Shown here piece by piece: positions 37,140-46,010 of a stretch of 64,000 bases of DNA; position 1 is the first letter of the stretch; the number at the start of each line of letters is the position of its first letter. The notes below the pieces were generated by a model. The model ran no database searches. It saw nothing but the letters and a program-made list of their open reading frames with translations, and had not been told where the DNA came from. The stretch covers positions 1-64,000 of the forward strand of contig CAWJOG010000001.1 in assembly GCA_963844435.1 (NCBI GenBank), read 5' to 3'. Source of the stretch: JBDSLU01 sp963844435. GTDB lineage: Bacteria; Acidobacteriota; Vicinamibacteria; Vicinamibacterales; Vicinamibacteraceae. A program made the position numbers and the translations under genes.

Positions 37140-38566
37140 CCGGCGCCTGGGGCCACCGAACCGTGCGGACACGCATCTTCCTCATCGCCGCGATCGCGTC
37201 GGTCGGCCTGGCCGCCCAAGATCGGCCCGATCCGCGGGAGATTCCGGTGCCGCCCATCGCGACCCGGCTGGGAACGCTGCCCGGCGTGAACGATCTGCCG
37301 GCGCACCCGGCGATGCCCGATGTCCTGGTCATGAACGACGGCACGCGCGTCACGACGACGCGCCAGTGGCACGCGCGCCGCCTGGAAATGCGGCGCCTCC
37401 TCTCGTACTACGCCGTCGGGCTGATGCCGCCGCCGCCAGGGAACGTGAAGGGGCGCGAGATTCGATCCGAGCTGGTGCTCGACGGCACGGTCAGGTACCG
37501 GCTCGTGCGCCTGACGTTCGGTCCCAAGGCTCGACTCAGCTTGGACATTGGCCTGTTCACGCCCGTGGAGGGTGGCCCGTTCCCCGCCGTGATCCTCCAG
37601 GGCGGGACGCCGCCTGGCGGAACGGTGCTGCCGCGGCTCCCGCAGGGTCCGAATCAGGGACGCGGCGAAAACGTTCTTCTGCTCGTGGGCCCCGTGCCTC
37701 CCGCGGCGGGCGGCCCCTCGACGCCTGCGGCGCCGGCCGGCGGAGGCCGCGGATCGGCCGCGCCGCCAACGGCCGCGTCGATCGCCGCCGAGCGCGCGGC
37801 GGTGTTCACGCGCGGCTACGCGCTCGTCCTGTTCAATCCCAACGATTGCGCCGAGGATACGACGCTCCGGAACATGGACGGCAGCTGGGCGTTCCGCAAC
37901 ACGCGCTTCTTCCCCGCCTACCCCGGCTACGACTGGGGGATTCTGGCAGGCTGGGCCTGGGGCGCCTCGCGTGTCGCCGACTACCTCGAACACGACCCGT
38001 CCATCGACGCGCGCGCGCTCATCATCACGGGGGCCTCGCGCAACGGGAAAGCGGCGATGGTGGCGGCGGCGTTCGATGATCGCCTGATGGGCGCGCCGGT
38101 CGTGACGGGAGGAGGCGGCGTCGGCGCTTACCGTTTCGCCGGACCACGCGGCAGCGAGACGCTCGACATCATGCAGACGAAATACCCGAACTGGTTTTCA
38201 CCGAACCTGCATCAGTTCCGGGGCCAGCGAGAGAAGCTGCCCTTCGATCAGCACTGGTTCCTGGCCCTCGCGGCGCCACGGCCATTCATCGCCCTCGAAG
38301 GCGATGCCGACAGGATCTCCCTGCCTGAAGCCGTGCGGCAGTCGATGCTCGGCGCCCGGCCTGCCTATGCGCTCTTCGGCGCGGAGGATCGCCTGGGTGT
38401 GAACTTCGCCCGCCACGGTCACGCCTTCACGCCGGACGATTGGACCGCGATGCTGGATTTCTTCGACAAGCATCTGCGTGGAAAGCCCACCGATCGCACG
38501 TTCGATCGATTCCCCACCGAGCAGGAACTCGATGCCGCCCTTTCGCAACCCCGCGGAGAGCCGTAA
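37136..38566 (+). CDS. CE15-like (glucuronoyl esterase-type) alpha/beta hydrolase, exported
   Basis: A 476-residue alpha/beta hydrolase. Signal peptide about 11-27 (IFLIAAIASVGLAAQ). The nucleophile elbow is ITGASRNGKAAMVAAAFDDR; CE15 esterases normally read GCSRxGK, so Ala replaces the Cys. HGHAF near the C-terminus holds the catalytic His. FNPNDCAEDTT and PNWFSPNLHQFRGQREKLPFD fit family members. A Pro/Ala/Gly-rich insert lies about 185-225. Glucuronoyl esterases cut lignin-carbohydrate esters. Third gene of the coupled operon; its start overlaps the DUF1501 stop (ATGAC context). Confidence 0.8.
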   Translation: MTGAWGHRTVRTRIFLIAAIASVGLAAQDRPDPREIPVPPIATRLGTLPGVNDLPAHPAMPDVLVMNDGTRVTTTRQWHARRLEMRRLLSYYAVGLMPPPPGNVKGREIRSELVLDGTVRYRLVRLTFGPKARLSLDIGLFTPVEGGPFPAVILQGGTPPGGTVLPRLPQGPNQGRGENVLLLVGPVPPAAGGPSTPAAPAGGGRGSAAPPTAASIAAERAAVFTRGYALVLFNPNDCAEDTTLRNMDGSWAFRNTRFFPAYPGYDWGILAGWAWGASRVADYLEHDPSIDARALIITGASRNGKAAMVAAAFDDRLMGAPVVTGGGGVGAYRFAGPRGSETLDIMQTKYPNWFSPNLHQFRGQREKLPFDQHWFLALAAPRPFIALEGDADRISLPEAVRQSMLGARPAYALFGAEDRLGVNFARHGHAFTPDDWTAMLDFFDKHLRGKPTDRTFDRFPTEQELDAALSQPRGEP

Positions 38567-38599
38567 CGCCAGGGACCGATTGCACCACCGGCCCTGTGG

Positions 38600-38605
38600 T
38601 AGAAA
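38600..38605 (+). promoter_or_regulatory. Putative -10 box, leaderless
   Basis: TAGAAA ends 6 bases before the ATG at 38612, repeating the leaderless arrangement of this window. It would give the membrane pair its own transcript. Confidence 0.35.
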
Positions 38606-38611
38606 CACCGC

Positions 38612-38932
38612 ATGCGCCGGTGGCCTCCGTGGGCGATCGCCTTTCTCCTGCTCCAGATCGTGGTCCCGTCGTGGCAGCTCACGCAGCCGCGGCCCGCTCG
38701 ATTCGGCTGGCAGATGTACGCGGCTGGCGCCCGGGCGTCGGAGTTCGCGGTGGTCGGCCGCGACGGCAAAGTGACGACGGTCGCACTCGAGGAGTACATC
38801 GTCCGCAGGCGCGACGATCTCGATCTGCTTCGCTATCTGCCGCCCGCCATCTGCGCGCGGACCGGCGCGGCGGCGGTACGCTATCGCGCCGCCACCAGTC
38901 TTGCGTCAGTCGAGATCCCGTGTCGCCGCTGA
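38612..38932 (+). CDS. Small membrane or exported protein paired with HTTM-like protein
   Basis: A 106-residue protein with one N-terminal hydrophobic helix (about 5-20, WPPWAIAFLLLQIVVPSW), then a soluble part containing RPARFGWQMYAAGARASEF and a basic stretch, VRRRDDLDLLRYLPP. No named family. The next gene overlaps its end and encodes a multi-pass protein with the flavour of HTTM/gamma-carboxylase-like proteins, whose neighbours often include such a short partner. Function not known. Confidence 0.6.
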   Translation: MRRWPPWAIAFLLLQIVVPSWQLTQPRPARFGWQMYAAGARASEFAVVGRDGKVTTVALEEYIVRRRDDLDLLRYLPPAICARTGAAAVRYRAATSLASVEIPCRR

Positions 38933-38934
38933 CG

Positions 38935-39636
38935 ATGGCTCGCGTCGGAATCGGCCTGGCAGCGACCGTGAAGGCGCTGGAACTCTGGCCGGTCCTGGTC
39001 CGGCTCGCTGGGGATTCGCACGTCGTCCAGATGCCGCTCGCGCCGTGGCCGCGGCCATCGGCGGCAGCGGCGCCCTGGGTGGCTGCCGCGTGGGCAGGCC
39101 TGGGCCTGACCGTTGCCGCCGGCAAGGCCGTGCCAATCACCGCCACGCTGCTGGCCGCGCTCGTCGGCTACGTGCTGACGCTGGATCAGCAGACCTACTC
39201 CAACCACCTGTACCTGCTGTCGCTGCTCTCCATGCTGCTCGCGCTCGCGCATACCGAACGCCACCGCGCGCCGGCGCTGACCCTGCTGCGCTGGCAGCTG
39301 GTGGTGGTTTATGCCTTCGCCGCCGCCTCGAAGATCAACGCGGACTTCCTGTCCGGACGCGTGATCGCCGAGAACCTGCCGCCCGCCTTGAGCGCGCTCG
39401 CGGCGGGTCCAGTCCCGGCGGCGTCGGCCGTGGCCGCCATTGTGGCCGAGGCCTTCGTCGCCTGGAGCCTCCTGCGTCCCAGGTGGCGTGTGGCTGGCGT
39501 CATCGCCGGTGTCGGCCTCCACGTCGTGTTCGTCCTCGCCGTCACCCAGACGATCGCCATGATCGCGTTCGCCGTGATCTGCCTGTCCATCTACCCGCTC
39601 TATTTCGCCTCAACGCCGGCTGAGGCGCGGGCGTAG
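38935..39636 (+). CDS. Multi-pass membrane protein, HTTM-like
   Basis: A 233-residue hydrophobic protein with about six membrane spans. TLDQQTYSNHLYLLSLLSML and QLVVVYAFAAASKINADFLS resemble the HTTM domain of vitamin-K-dependent gamma-carboxylase relatives, in which a conserved Lys sits in the KIN motif. The region RWRVAGVIAGVGLHVVFVL also fits. A GTG at 38920 could extend it by five residues and overlap the upstream stop. Enzymatic activity is unproved for most bacterial HTTM proteins. Confidence 0.65.
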   Translation: MARVGIGLAATVKALELWPVLVRLAGDSHVVQMPLAPWPRPSAAAAPWVAAAWAGLGLTVAAGKAVPITATLLAALVGYVLTLDQQTYSNHLYLLSLLSMLLALAHTERHRAPALTLLRWQLVVVYAFAAASKINADFLSGRVIAENLPPALSALAAGPVPAASAVAAIVAEAFVAWSLLRPRWRVAGVIAGVGLHVVFVLAVTQTIAMIAFAVICLSIYPLYFASTPAEARA

Positions 39637-39671
39637 GTGCTACGAGTCCCCCGACTTCGAAGAGAGATTCC

Positions 39672-40958
39672 ATGACCCGCACCCGTCGTCGCCGCTTCCT
39701 CGAACAGGTCGCCGCCGGCGCCGCGCTGTCCGCGGCCGCCCCCGCACTCGCGACCGCCGGTTCCCTCGCCCAAGGCTCGGCCCGACAGCCCGGCGCCGGG
39801 CCGTATGACTACCTGGGACGGTCGCCCGGCTACAAGGACTGGGCGGTCGTGCCGCGCGGCCTGACGGTGAAGTCGGTCGAGACCTTCCAGCGCGAGTCGC
39901 TGGCGCTGGTGCGCATCACGGCGAGCGACGGCAAGGTCGGCTGGGGCCAGATCGCGCCCTACGAGGCCGACATCTCGGCGATGGTGCTGCACCGGCTGAT
40001 CGCGCGGCGGGTCGTCGGCAAGGACATCGCCGACATCGACGCCATCAACGACGACATCATCGACGCGCAGTTGAAGTTCCCGTGGTCGTTCCTGTGCCGG
40101 GCGCTGGCGGGCGTCGATACGGCGCTGTGGGATCTCTACGGGCAGATCACGGGCAAGCCGGTCGCGGTCCTGCTGGGCGGCAAGGTGGGCCCGCTGCCCG
40201 CCTACGGATCGAGCATGCGCCGCGACATCAGCCCGGCCGACGAGGCGACGCGGCTCGCGAAGCTGCGCGACACGTTCGGGTGCAAGGCGTTCAAGATCCG
40301 GCTCGGCACGCCAGGCGGCCGCAACAAGGACGCCGCGCCCGGGCGGAGCGAAGCGATCATCCCGGCGGTGCGCAAAGCCGTCGGGCCGGACATCGAGCTG
40401 CACGCCGACGCCAACAGCTGCTACACGCCCGACGTCGCGATCGCGATGGGACGCCGTCTCGAGGACGCCCGCTACGCCGCCTACGAGGAGCCGTGCCCGT
40501 ACTGGGAGCTCGAGTGGACGCGCGAGGTCACGCAGGCCCTGAAGATCGACGTCCAGGGCGGCGAGCAGGACAACGACCTGGCCCAGTGCCGCCGCATGAT
40601 CGCGATGCGCGCGGTGGACATCGTCCAGCCCGACATCTGCTACGTCGGCGGCCTGACCAGAGCGTGGCGCGTCGCCAAGATGGCCGAAGCCGCTGGCCTC
40701 GTGACCAAGCCGCACGCAGCCAACGTCTCGCTCGTCACCGTGTTCACGATGCACCTGCTGGCGGCGCTGCCCAAGGCCGGCGAGGTCGAGTTCTCGATCG
40801 AGGAGGACGCGGCGATCACCCGGCAGGCGCGGGCGATGTTCGATCCGATGCTCGAGATGAAGGACGGTCGCGCCGTGATGCCGGAGGGCCCGGGGTGGGG
40901 CGTGCGCATCAAGCCCGACTGGCTGGCCGGCGCCAACCGGCAGATCACGCCGGCGTGA
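39672..40958 (+). CDS. Tat-exported enolase-superfamily (mandelate racemase/MLE) protein
   Basis: A 428-residue member of the mandelate racemase/muconate-lactonizing group, usually sugar-acid dehydratases or epimerases. Signal: RTRRRRFLEQVAAGAALSAA. The N-terminal cap is followed by the barrel with KAFKIRLG (the KxR acid/base Lys), LHADANSCY, EEPCPYWE and GGEQDN, giving Asp, Glu and Glu as Mg2+ ligands, and TKPHAAN late with a candidate His base. Export is unusual for the superfamily but fits the periplasmic theme of this block. GAAGAG precedes the ATG. The IorA-type gene starts 58 bases downstream. Confidence 0.87.
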   Translation: MTRTRRRRFLEQVAAGAALSAAAPALATAGSLAQGSARQPGAGPYDYLGRSPGYKDWAVVPRGLTVKSVETFQRESLALVRITASDGKVGWGQIAPYEADISAMVLHRLIARRVVGKDIADIDAINDDIIDAQLKFPWSFLCRALAGVDTALWDLYGQITGKPVAVLLGGKVGPLPAYGSSMRRDISPADEATRLAKLRDTFGCKAFKIRLGTPGGRNKDAAPGRSEAIIPAVRKAVGPDIELHADANSCYTPDVAIAMGRRLEDARYAAYEEPCPYWELEWTREVTQALKIDVQGGEQDNDLAQCRRMIAMRAVDIVQPDICYVGGLTRAWRVAKMAEAAGLVTKPHAANVSLVTVFTMHLLAALPKAGEVEFSIEEDAAITRQARAMFDPMLEMKDGRAVMPEGPGWGVRIKPDWLAGANRQITPA

Positions 40959-41016
40959 ATCGCGCCTTGCGTTCCTTACGGCTGAGGTTTAGGGTATCGG
41001 ACAAAGGACGGACACC

Positions 41017-41472
41017 ATGGTCAGCTTCACGCTCAACGGGTCGAATCGGACGTTCGACGGCGACCCCGACATGCCTTTGCTCTGGTATCTGCGGGACGAC
41101 GTCGGCCTGACCGGCACGAAGTACGGCTGCGGCGGCGGCTTCTGCGGCGCCTGCACCGTGCACCTGGACGGGCAGGCCGTCCGCTCGTGCCAGATGCCGA
41201 TGAGCGGGCTCGCCGGGCGCAAGGTGATCACGATCGAGGGCCTCGGCGCCGGCCAGAGCCATCCGGTGCAGCGCGCGTGGATCGCGGCCAACGTCGCGCA
41301 GTGCGGCTACTGCCAGACCGGCCAGATCATGCAGGCGGCTGCGCTCCTCGCCGAGAAGCCGAAACCGACCGACGCCCAGATCGACGAGGCGATGGCCGGC
41401 AACGTCTGCCGGTGCGGCACGTATCAGCGCATTCGCGCGGCCATCAAGAGCGCGGCGGAGGGACGGGCATGA
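41017..41472 (+). CDS. (2Fe-2S)-binding subunit of molybdenum hydroxylase (IorA/CoxS type)
   Basis: A 151-residue small subunit passing electrons from the molybdenum subunit. The plant-type [2Fe-2S] motif is KYGCGGGFCGACTVHLDGQ, with a further Cys in VRSCQMP. The second cluster has QCGYCQTGQIM and NVCRCGTYQRI. There is no FAD subunit, as in isoquinoline 1-oxidoreductase (IorAB) and related two-subunit enzymes. AAAGGA precedes the ATG. Stop overlaps the large-subunit start. Confidence 0.93.
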   Translation: MVSFTLNGSNRTFDGDPDMPLLWYLRDDVGLTGTKYGCGGGFCGACTVHLDGQAVRSCQMPMSGLAGRKVITIEGLGAGQSHPVQRAWIAANVAQCGYCQTGQIMQAAALLAEKPKPTDAQIDEAMAGNVCRCGTYQRIRAAIKSAAEGRA

Positions 41473-43775
41473 ACGCCTTCGCGCCGCTCCCGACCGTCGT
41501 CACCAGCAACGTCAGCCGCCGGCGCTTCCTCGGCGGCGTGTTCTCGGCGGGCGCGTTCGTCGTCGCCGCCCGCTTCGTGCCGGAGTCGCTGCTCGCCCAA
41601 GGAGCAGGTGCTGGCGCGACGGGCTTCCGCAACGCCGCGGACAATGCCGCGCTCAATCCGAGCGTCTATCTCGGCATCGATCCCGACGGCACGGTGCACA
41701 TCGTCACGCACCGCTCCGAGATGGGGACCGGCATCCGCACGTCCCTGCCGATGATCGCCGCCGACGAGCTCGACGCCGACTGGGCACGGGTCAAGATCGT
41801 GCAGGGCATCGGCGACGCACGCTACGGCGACCAGAACACCGACGGGTCCAAGTCGATCCGGGACTTCTTCGACGCCTTCCGCCAGGCCGGGGCTTCGGCG
41901 CGCGCGATGCTGATCCAGGCCGCGGCGGCGCAGTGGCAGGTGCCGGCCGCCGAGTGTGAGACCGGCCTGCACGAGGTCGTCCACAAGGCGAGCGGCCGCC
42001 GCGCGCCGTACGGCTCGCTCGTGCCGGCGGCGGCGAAGCTGCCGGTGCCGAAGGCCGAGACGCTGACGCTGAAGCCGCGCAGCGCCTGGCGCTACATCGG
42101 CAAGGACCGCGCGATCTACGACCTCGCGGACATCGTGAACGGCACGGCCGTCTTCGGCATGGACGCCAAAGTCGACGGGATGGTCTATGCGTCGATCGAG
42201 CGGCCGCCGGTCCTCGGCGCGACGTTGAAGTCGGTCGACGACAAGGCCGCGCTGGCGGTGAAAGGCGTGCGTCAGGTGGTGACGCTCGATCCGTGGAAGC
42301 CCCCGATCGGATTCCAGCCGCTCGGCGGCGTGGCCGTGATCGCCGACAGCACCTGGGCGGCGATGCAGGGCCGCAAGCAGCTGAAGGTCGAATGGGACCT
42401 CGGGCAGCACGCCGCCTACGACTCGGCACGCTACAAGGACACGCTGCTCGCCGCGGTCCAGCAGCCCGGCAAGGTCGCCCGCAGCCGCGGCGACGTCGAT
42501 GCGGTCTTCGCCAAGGGCGGCAAGGTCGTCGAAGCCAGCTACTACGTCCCGCACCACGCCCACGCGACGATGGAGCCGCCGGTGGCGGTCGCCGACTTCC
42601 GCGACGGCACGCTCACGGCGTGGGCGCCGGTGCAGAACCCGCAGGCGGCCCAGGACACGGTCGCCACCGCGCTCGGCATCGACAAGAGCAAGGTGATCTG
42701 CCACGTGACGCTGCTCGGCGGCGGCTTCGGCCGCAAGTCGAAGCCGGACTTCGTGGCGGAAGCGGCGCTGCTCTCGAAGAAGGTGGCGCGGCCGGTCAAG
42801 GTCGTGTGGACGCGCGAGGACGACCTGCAGTTCGACTACTACCACGCCGTCGCCGCCGTGTACCACAAGGCCACCGTCGATCAGCGCGGCAAGCCCACGG
42901 CGTGGCTCGCCCGATCGTCGTTCCCGCCGATCGCCTCGACGTTCACGGCGGGCGAACGCTACGGGATGGACATCGAGCTGGGCATGGGGCTGACCGACCT
43001 GCCGTTCGACGTGCCGGCCTACCGCGCCGAGAACTGCCCGGCCGACGCGCACGTCCGTATCGGGTGGTTCCGGGCGGTCGCCAACATCTATCAGGTGTTC
43101 GCGGCCTCGAGCTTCGTCGACGAGCTGGCGCACGCCGCCGGGCGCGATCCCCTCGAGTACCAGCTCGATCTGCTCGGGCCGGGTGCCGTCCTCGACTTCG
43201 CGGCAGACGGCGTCAAGGACTACTGGAACTACGGCGTGCCGGCCGCCAAGTATCCATTCGACACGCGGCGGCTTCGCCGTGTGCTCGAAGTGGCGGCGGA
43301 GCGGTCCGGCTGGAGCAAGCGTCCGCGCACGAAGGGACGCGGGATGGGCATCGTCGCCGCGCGCAGCTTCACCAGCTACATCGCGTCGGTCGTCGAAGTC
43401 GAGGTGGACGGCCAGGGACGCGTCCGCATCCCGCGCGTCACCCAGGTCATCGACGCGGGAACGGTGATCAACCCCGATCGCGTGCGATCGCAGCTGGAGG
43501 GCGCCGCCGTGATGGGCATCGGTCTCGCCATGACCGGCGAGATCTCGGCCGCCGGCGGCCGGATCGTCCAGACCAACTTCCACACGTTCCAGGTCCCCCG
43601 CATCAACGACGCCCCGCGCCAGGTGGACGTGCACATCGTCGCGAGCGACGCGCCGCCGGGCGGCGTCGGCGAGCCCGGGCTGCCGCCGGTCGTGCCGGCG
43701 CTGGCGAACGCCATCTTCGCGGCGACGGGCAAGCGCGTGCGGGAGCTGCCGATCTCGAAGACCAAGCTGACATAG
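41469..43775 (+). CDS. Molybdopterin-binding aldehyde/isoquinoline oxidoreductase large subunit (IorB-like)
   Basis: A 768-residue xanthine-dehydrogenase-family large subunit. A Tat signal, SRRRFLGGVFSAGAFVVAAR, exports the heterodimer. The fused N-terminal half carries THRSEMGTGIRTSLPMIAAD; AMEPP-like MEPPVAVADF and LLGGGFGRKSKPDFVAEAA form the cofactor cleft; GGVGEPGLPPVVPALANAI holds the active-site Glu beside Mo. The substrate may be an aldehyde or N-heterocycle. Coupled to the small subunit by an ATGA overlap. A hairpin at 43811-43842 follows. Confidence 0.92.
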   Translation: MNAFAPLPTVVTSNVSRRRFLGGVFSAGAFVVAARFVPESLLAQGAGAGATGFRNAADNAALNPSVYLGIDPDGTVHIVTHRSEMGTGIRTSLPMIAADELDADWARVKIVQGIGDARYGDQNTDGSKSIRDFFDAFRQAGASARAMLIQAAAAQWQVPAAECETGLHEVVHKASGRRAPYGSLVPAAAKLPVPKAETLTLKPRSAWRYIGKDRAIYDLADIVNGTAVFGMDAKVDGMVYASIERPPVLGATLKSVDDKAALAVKGVRQVVTLDPWKPPIGFQPLGGVAVIADSTWAAMQGRKQLKVEWDLGQHAAYDSARYKDTLLAAVQQPGKVARSRGDVDAVFAKGGKVVEASYYVPHHAHATMEPPVAVADFRDGTLTAWAPVQNPQAAQDTVATALGIDKSKVICHVTLLGGGFGRKSKPDFVAEAALLSKKVARPVKVVWTREDDLQFDYYHAVAAVYHKATVDQRGKPTAWLARSSFPPIASTFTAGERYGMDIELGMGLTDLPFDVPAYRAENCPADAHVRIGWFRAVANIYQVFAASSFVDELAHAAGRDPLEYQLDLLGPGAVLDFAADGVKDYWNYGVPAAKYPFDTRRLRRVLEVAAERSGWSKRPRTKGRGMGIVAARSFTSYIASVVEVEVDGQGRVRIPRVTQVIDAGTVINPDRVRSQLEGAAVMGIGLAMTGEISAAGGRIVQTNFHTFQVPRINDAPRQVDVHIVASDAPPGGVGEPGLPPVVPALANAIFAATGKRVRELPISKTKLT

Positions 43776-43810
43776 CGCTGGCTCAGGGAGCCGGCCTTCA
43801 GAATCGGCCA

Positions 43811-43842
43811 CGACTCCGGAGTTGAATTCGACTCCGGAGTCG
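43811..43842 (+). terminator. Strong inverted repeat after the molybdenum hydroxylase operon
   Basis: CGACTCCGGAGT (43811-43822) and ACTCCGGAGTCG (43831-43842) are perfect 12-bp arms around an 8-base spacer; each arm also contains the palindrome ACTCCGGAGT. TTTCCCCC follows, a weak T tract. A terminator is likeliest, but a dimer-binding site is possible. Confidence 0.5.
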
Positions 43843-44054
43843 TTTCCCCCACCGACAGCACCACTGATCTCACCCCGCGGTTACCCGCCGTTCGGGGTCG
43901 CTTTCCTCTCCAGTTAACCGGATTGCCTGGGTAGCGTCGCACGCGATCGCGGCGCCGGGCATCGAACACCAGAACAACGCAGCACGAGCGCGGGCGGCCG
44001 GAGGTGCGCCGCCTGGCCCGTGGCCTGCCCAACACGCCCCCACGAGGTGCCGAT

Positions 44055-44696
44055 ATGCGCCCAACCACCATCGTCAAGCCCACCGTGCCCATGCTGTGCC
44101 TGCACGTCGAAACGTCCATCGAGCTCGGCGATCAGATGAAGTCGAAGCTCGATCGCGCCGCTTTTCAGGCACGCGGCTTCACCAGCCCGAAGGTCCGACA
44201 CCTGCTGAACAACCTGGGCAGCCTCGACGGCCTCGACTACCTCGAGGTCGGCGTCCATCGCGGTGCGACGTTCGTCGCCACCAACTACAGGAACACGCTG
44301 GCCTCGGCGACGGCGGTCGACAACTGGTCCGAGTTCGCCGACGACGGGAAGGTCAAGGGCGAGTTCCTGCAGCACTGCTCGACGCTGCTGGCGCCCGGCT
44401 CCTACCGCTTCCTCGAGCAGGACTGCTTCACCGTGACGCGCGAGCAGATCCGCACGCCGATCAACTTCTACCTGTACGACGGCGAACACAGCTTCGAGGC
44501 GCAACGCAAGGCGCTGACGCACTTCTACGCGATGCTCGACGACGCCTTCATCTTCATCGTCGACGACTACGGCTGGGAGGCCGCGAAGAGCGGCACCGAG
44601 GAGGCCATCGGCGAGCTCGGGCTCGAACGCGTCTACGAGCGGGAGCTGACCGAGGGCTGGTGGAACGGGCTCTACGTCAGCGTGCTGAAGAAGTGA
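44055..44696 (+). CDS. Class I SAM-dependent methyltransferase-like protein
   Basis: A 213-residue protein with a Rossmann-type methyltransferase core: LDYLEVGVHRGATF as the SAM loop, ASATAVDNWSEF, NFYLYDGEHSFEAQRKAL and AFIFIVDDYGWEA. This looks like the group of class I methyltransferases (TylF/Methyltransf_24-like) acting on sugars or small molecules. The frame is open from 44004; the ATG at 44055, behind GAGGTG, gives a compact protein. Acceptor unknown. Confidence 0.7.
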   Translation: MRPTTIVKPTVPMLCLHVETSIELGDQMKSKLDRAAFQARGFTSPKVRHLLNNLGSLDGLDYLEVGVHRGATFVATNYRNTLASATAVDNWSEFADDGKVKGEFLQHCSTLLAPGSYRFLEQDCFTVTREQIRTPINFYLYDGEHSFEAQRKALTHFYAMLDDAFIFIVDDYGWEAAKSGTEEAIGELGLERVYERELTEGWWNGLYVSVLKK

Positions 44697-44739
44697 GCCC
44701 GGCGCGTGGCGGGCCGCCATGCGTGAAACAATGGTGCGC

Positions 44740-44922
44740 ATGCCCTTGACGAAAGATCAGCTTGCCGAGCTGAAGCGCCAGTTGGACGCGAGCGAGCTCC
44801 TGCACCACCGCATCATGGCCAAGGCGGGCGACGCGGGGTTCGACCTGCTCGAGGCCTGGGAACGCAAGGAGCGGCTGGACGGCGAGATCGGGCGGTTCAT
44901 CAGAGCCGCCGCGACGGCCTGA
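44740..44922 (+). CDS. Small helical protein of unknown function
   Basis: A 60-residue protein predicted to be all helix: LTKDQLAELKRQLDASELL, then LLEAWERKERLDGEIGRF. It is charged and amphipathic, with no Cys or membrane segment. AACAAT ends 7 bases before the ATG at 44740 and may be a -10 box; an in-frame ATG at 44719 would place that box inside the gene. No family recognised. Confidence 0.5.
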   Translation: MPLTKDQLAELKRQLDASELLHHRIMAKAGDAGFDLLEAWERKERLDGEIGRFIRAAATA

Positions 44923-44943
44923 CCTGATGTCCCGGCCGGGACA

Positions 44944-45915
44944 CTAGCGCATCGCGGCCCATCCGGCCTGGACGATCGCCTGCGCCAGCGCGTCGGCGGT
45001 CTTCGCCAGCTGCTGACTGGACGCGTCGCGTCCGGCCGGGCCCGGGGTGGGCTGCGTCGTCATGACGACGTAGACCAGCGGCCCTTTCGCGGTGTCGTAC
45101 CAGCCGGCGCGCACTTCGCTCAGCGGATCCGAGTCGAGATTGCCGCTCTTCTCGTAGTGCCGGCCGAGCGCCGGATCGTCGCGGCGCCGCAGGGCCTCGT
45201 GAATCCCGTCCATCGTCGGCGCGTCGATGCCGGCGAGCCGACGGGCGGCGAGGCGCTGATACAGCGCCGCCAGCGCGATCGCGGGCGCCTCGTTGTCGCC
45301 GCGCTCGCGGCGGTTGCGGAGCATGTAGCGGCGCGCCGAAACGGCCGCGAACGCCGCGTCCCGCTTCCGGATCAGCGCGGTCAGCGCCTCCGGGCCGCCG
45401 AGCACCGCGGTCGTGACGTTCGCGGCGGCGTTGTAGACGATGTTCGACGCCGGCGCGGTCCCCATCATCACGAGGCCGACCCGGCGGACGGTGGCCCCGT
45501 TCAGCTCGCGACGGATCTCGGCCCGCTGCTCCGGCGTGAAGTGCGAGATCGCCGGGTGCGCGTCGTCGGCGAGCACGCCCTCGACGCCCGGCAGCGGCCG
45601 ATCCAGCGCGCCGGCGAACCGGTCGAACAGCTCCACCAGGTAGAACGTCTTGATCGCGCTCGCGGTCGGGCGCGGAACGCTCGCGTGGCGCTCGAAGACG
45701 CCGGCCCCGGCGTCCCCGCCGAGCCATAGGCTGGCTTCGATGCCCTGGCCATGGTCGCGGAGCAGGCCCTCCACCTGCGCGGACAGCTGCGTCGCATCGG
45801 GGCGCGGCGCGGCCTGCTGTGCCAAGAGCGACGACCCGGCGAACACGGGGATCGCCACGCCAGCGGATACGTACAGGAAACGACGACGAGACCAGCTCTG
45901 GGCGGGAGTGCGCAT
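44944..45915 (-). CDS. Tat-exported beta-lactamase-like serine hydrolase
   Basis: A 323-residue protein of the class A beta-lactamase/transpeptidase fold. Signal: SRRRFLYVSAGVAIPVFAG. The active-site SxxK is PTASAIKTFYLVELFD (Ser and Lys); PASNIVYNAA stands in the SDN position with Ser-Asn-Ile; HYEKSGNLDSD supplies the KTG-like KSG. The usual Glu166 region reads RRERGDNEAPA and is not clearly conserved. It may be a lactamase, esterase or peptidoglycan enzyme. It is divergent from padR and shares the operator region, so PadR may control it. Confidence 0.8.
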   Translation of the reverse strand: MRTPAQSWSRRRFLYVSAGVAIPVFAGSSLLAQQAAPRPDATQLSAQVEGLLRDHGQGIEASLWLGGDAGAGVFERHASVPRPTASAIKTFYLVELFDRFAGALDRPLPGVEGVLADDAHPAISHFTPEQRAEIRRELNGATVRRVGLVMMGTAPASNIVYNAAANVTTAVLGGPEALTALIRKRDAAFAAVSARRYMLRNRRERGDNEAPAIALAALYQRLAARRLAGIDAPTMDGIHEALRRRDDPALGRHYEKSGNLDSDPLSEVRAGWYDTAKGPLVYVVMTTQPTPGPAGRDASSQQLAKTADALAQAIVQAGWAAMR

Positions 45916-45956
45916 GCGGTGAGCAGGTTACCGCGAAGCAGCGGACTGACGCCTTG

Positions 45957-45977
45957 TCCCATCATTGCGTGATGGGA
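45957..45977. promoter_or_regulatory. PadR operator 1 (palindrome)
   Basis: TCCCATCA-TTGCG-TGATGGGA, a perfect 8-bp inverted repeat with a 5-base spacer, in the gap between the divergent serine hydrolase and padR genes. It ends one base before the TTGACA -35 box of padR. The same core recurs at operator 2. Confidence 0.72.
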
Positions 45978-45978
45978 G

Positions 45979-46010
45979 TTGACAGACGATCGCCGTCCTG
46001 CGCGCATAGT
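45979..46010 (+). promoter_or_regulatory. padR promoter
   Basis: TTGACA (45979-45984) is a consensus -35 box; CATAGT (46005-46010) is the best -10, although the spacer is 20 bases, longer than ideal. Operators flank and overlap it. Confidence 0.5.

Noticed and set aside
41424..43811. A 795-codon minus-strand open frame
   Set aside because: Antisense shadow of the molybdenum hydroxylase large subunit.
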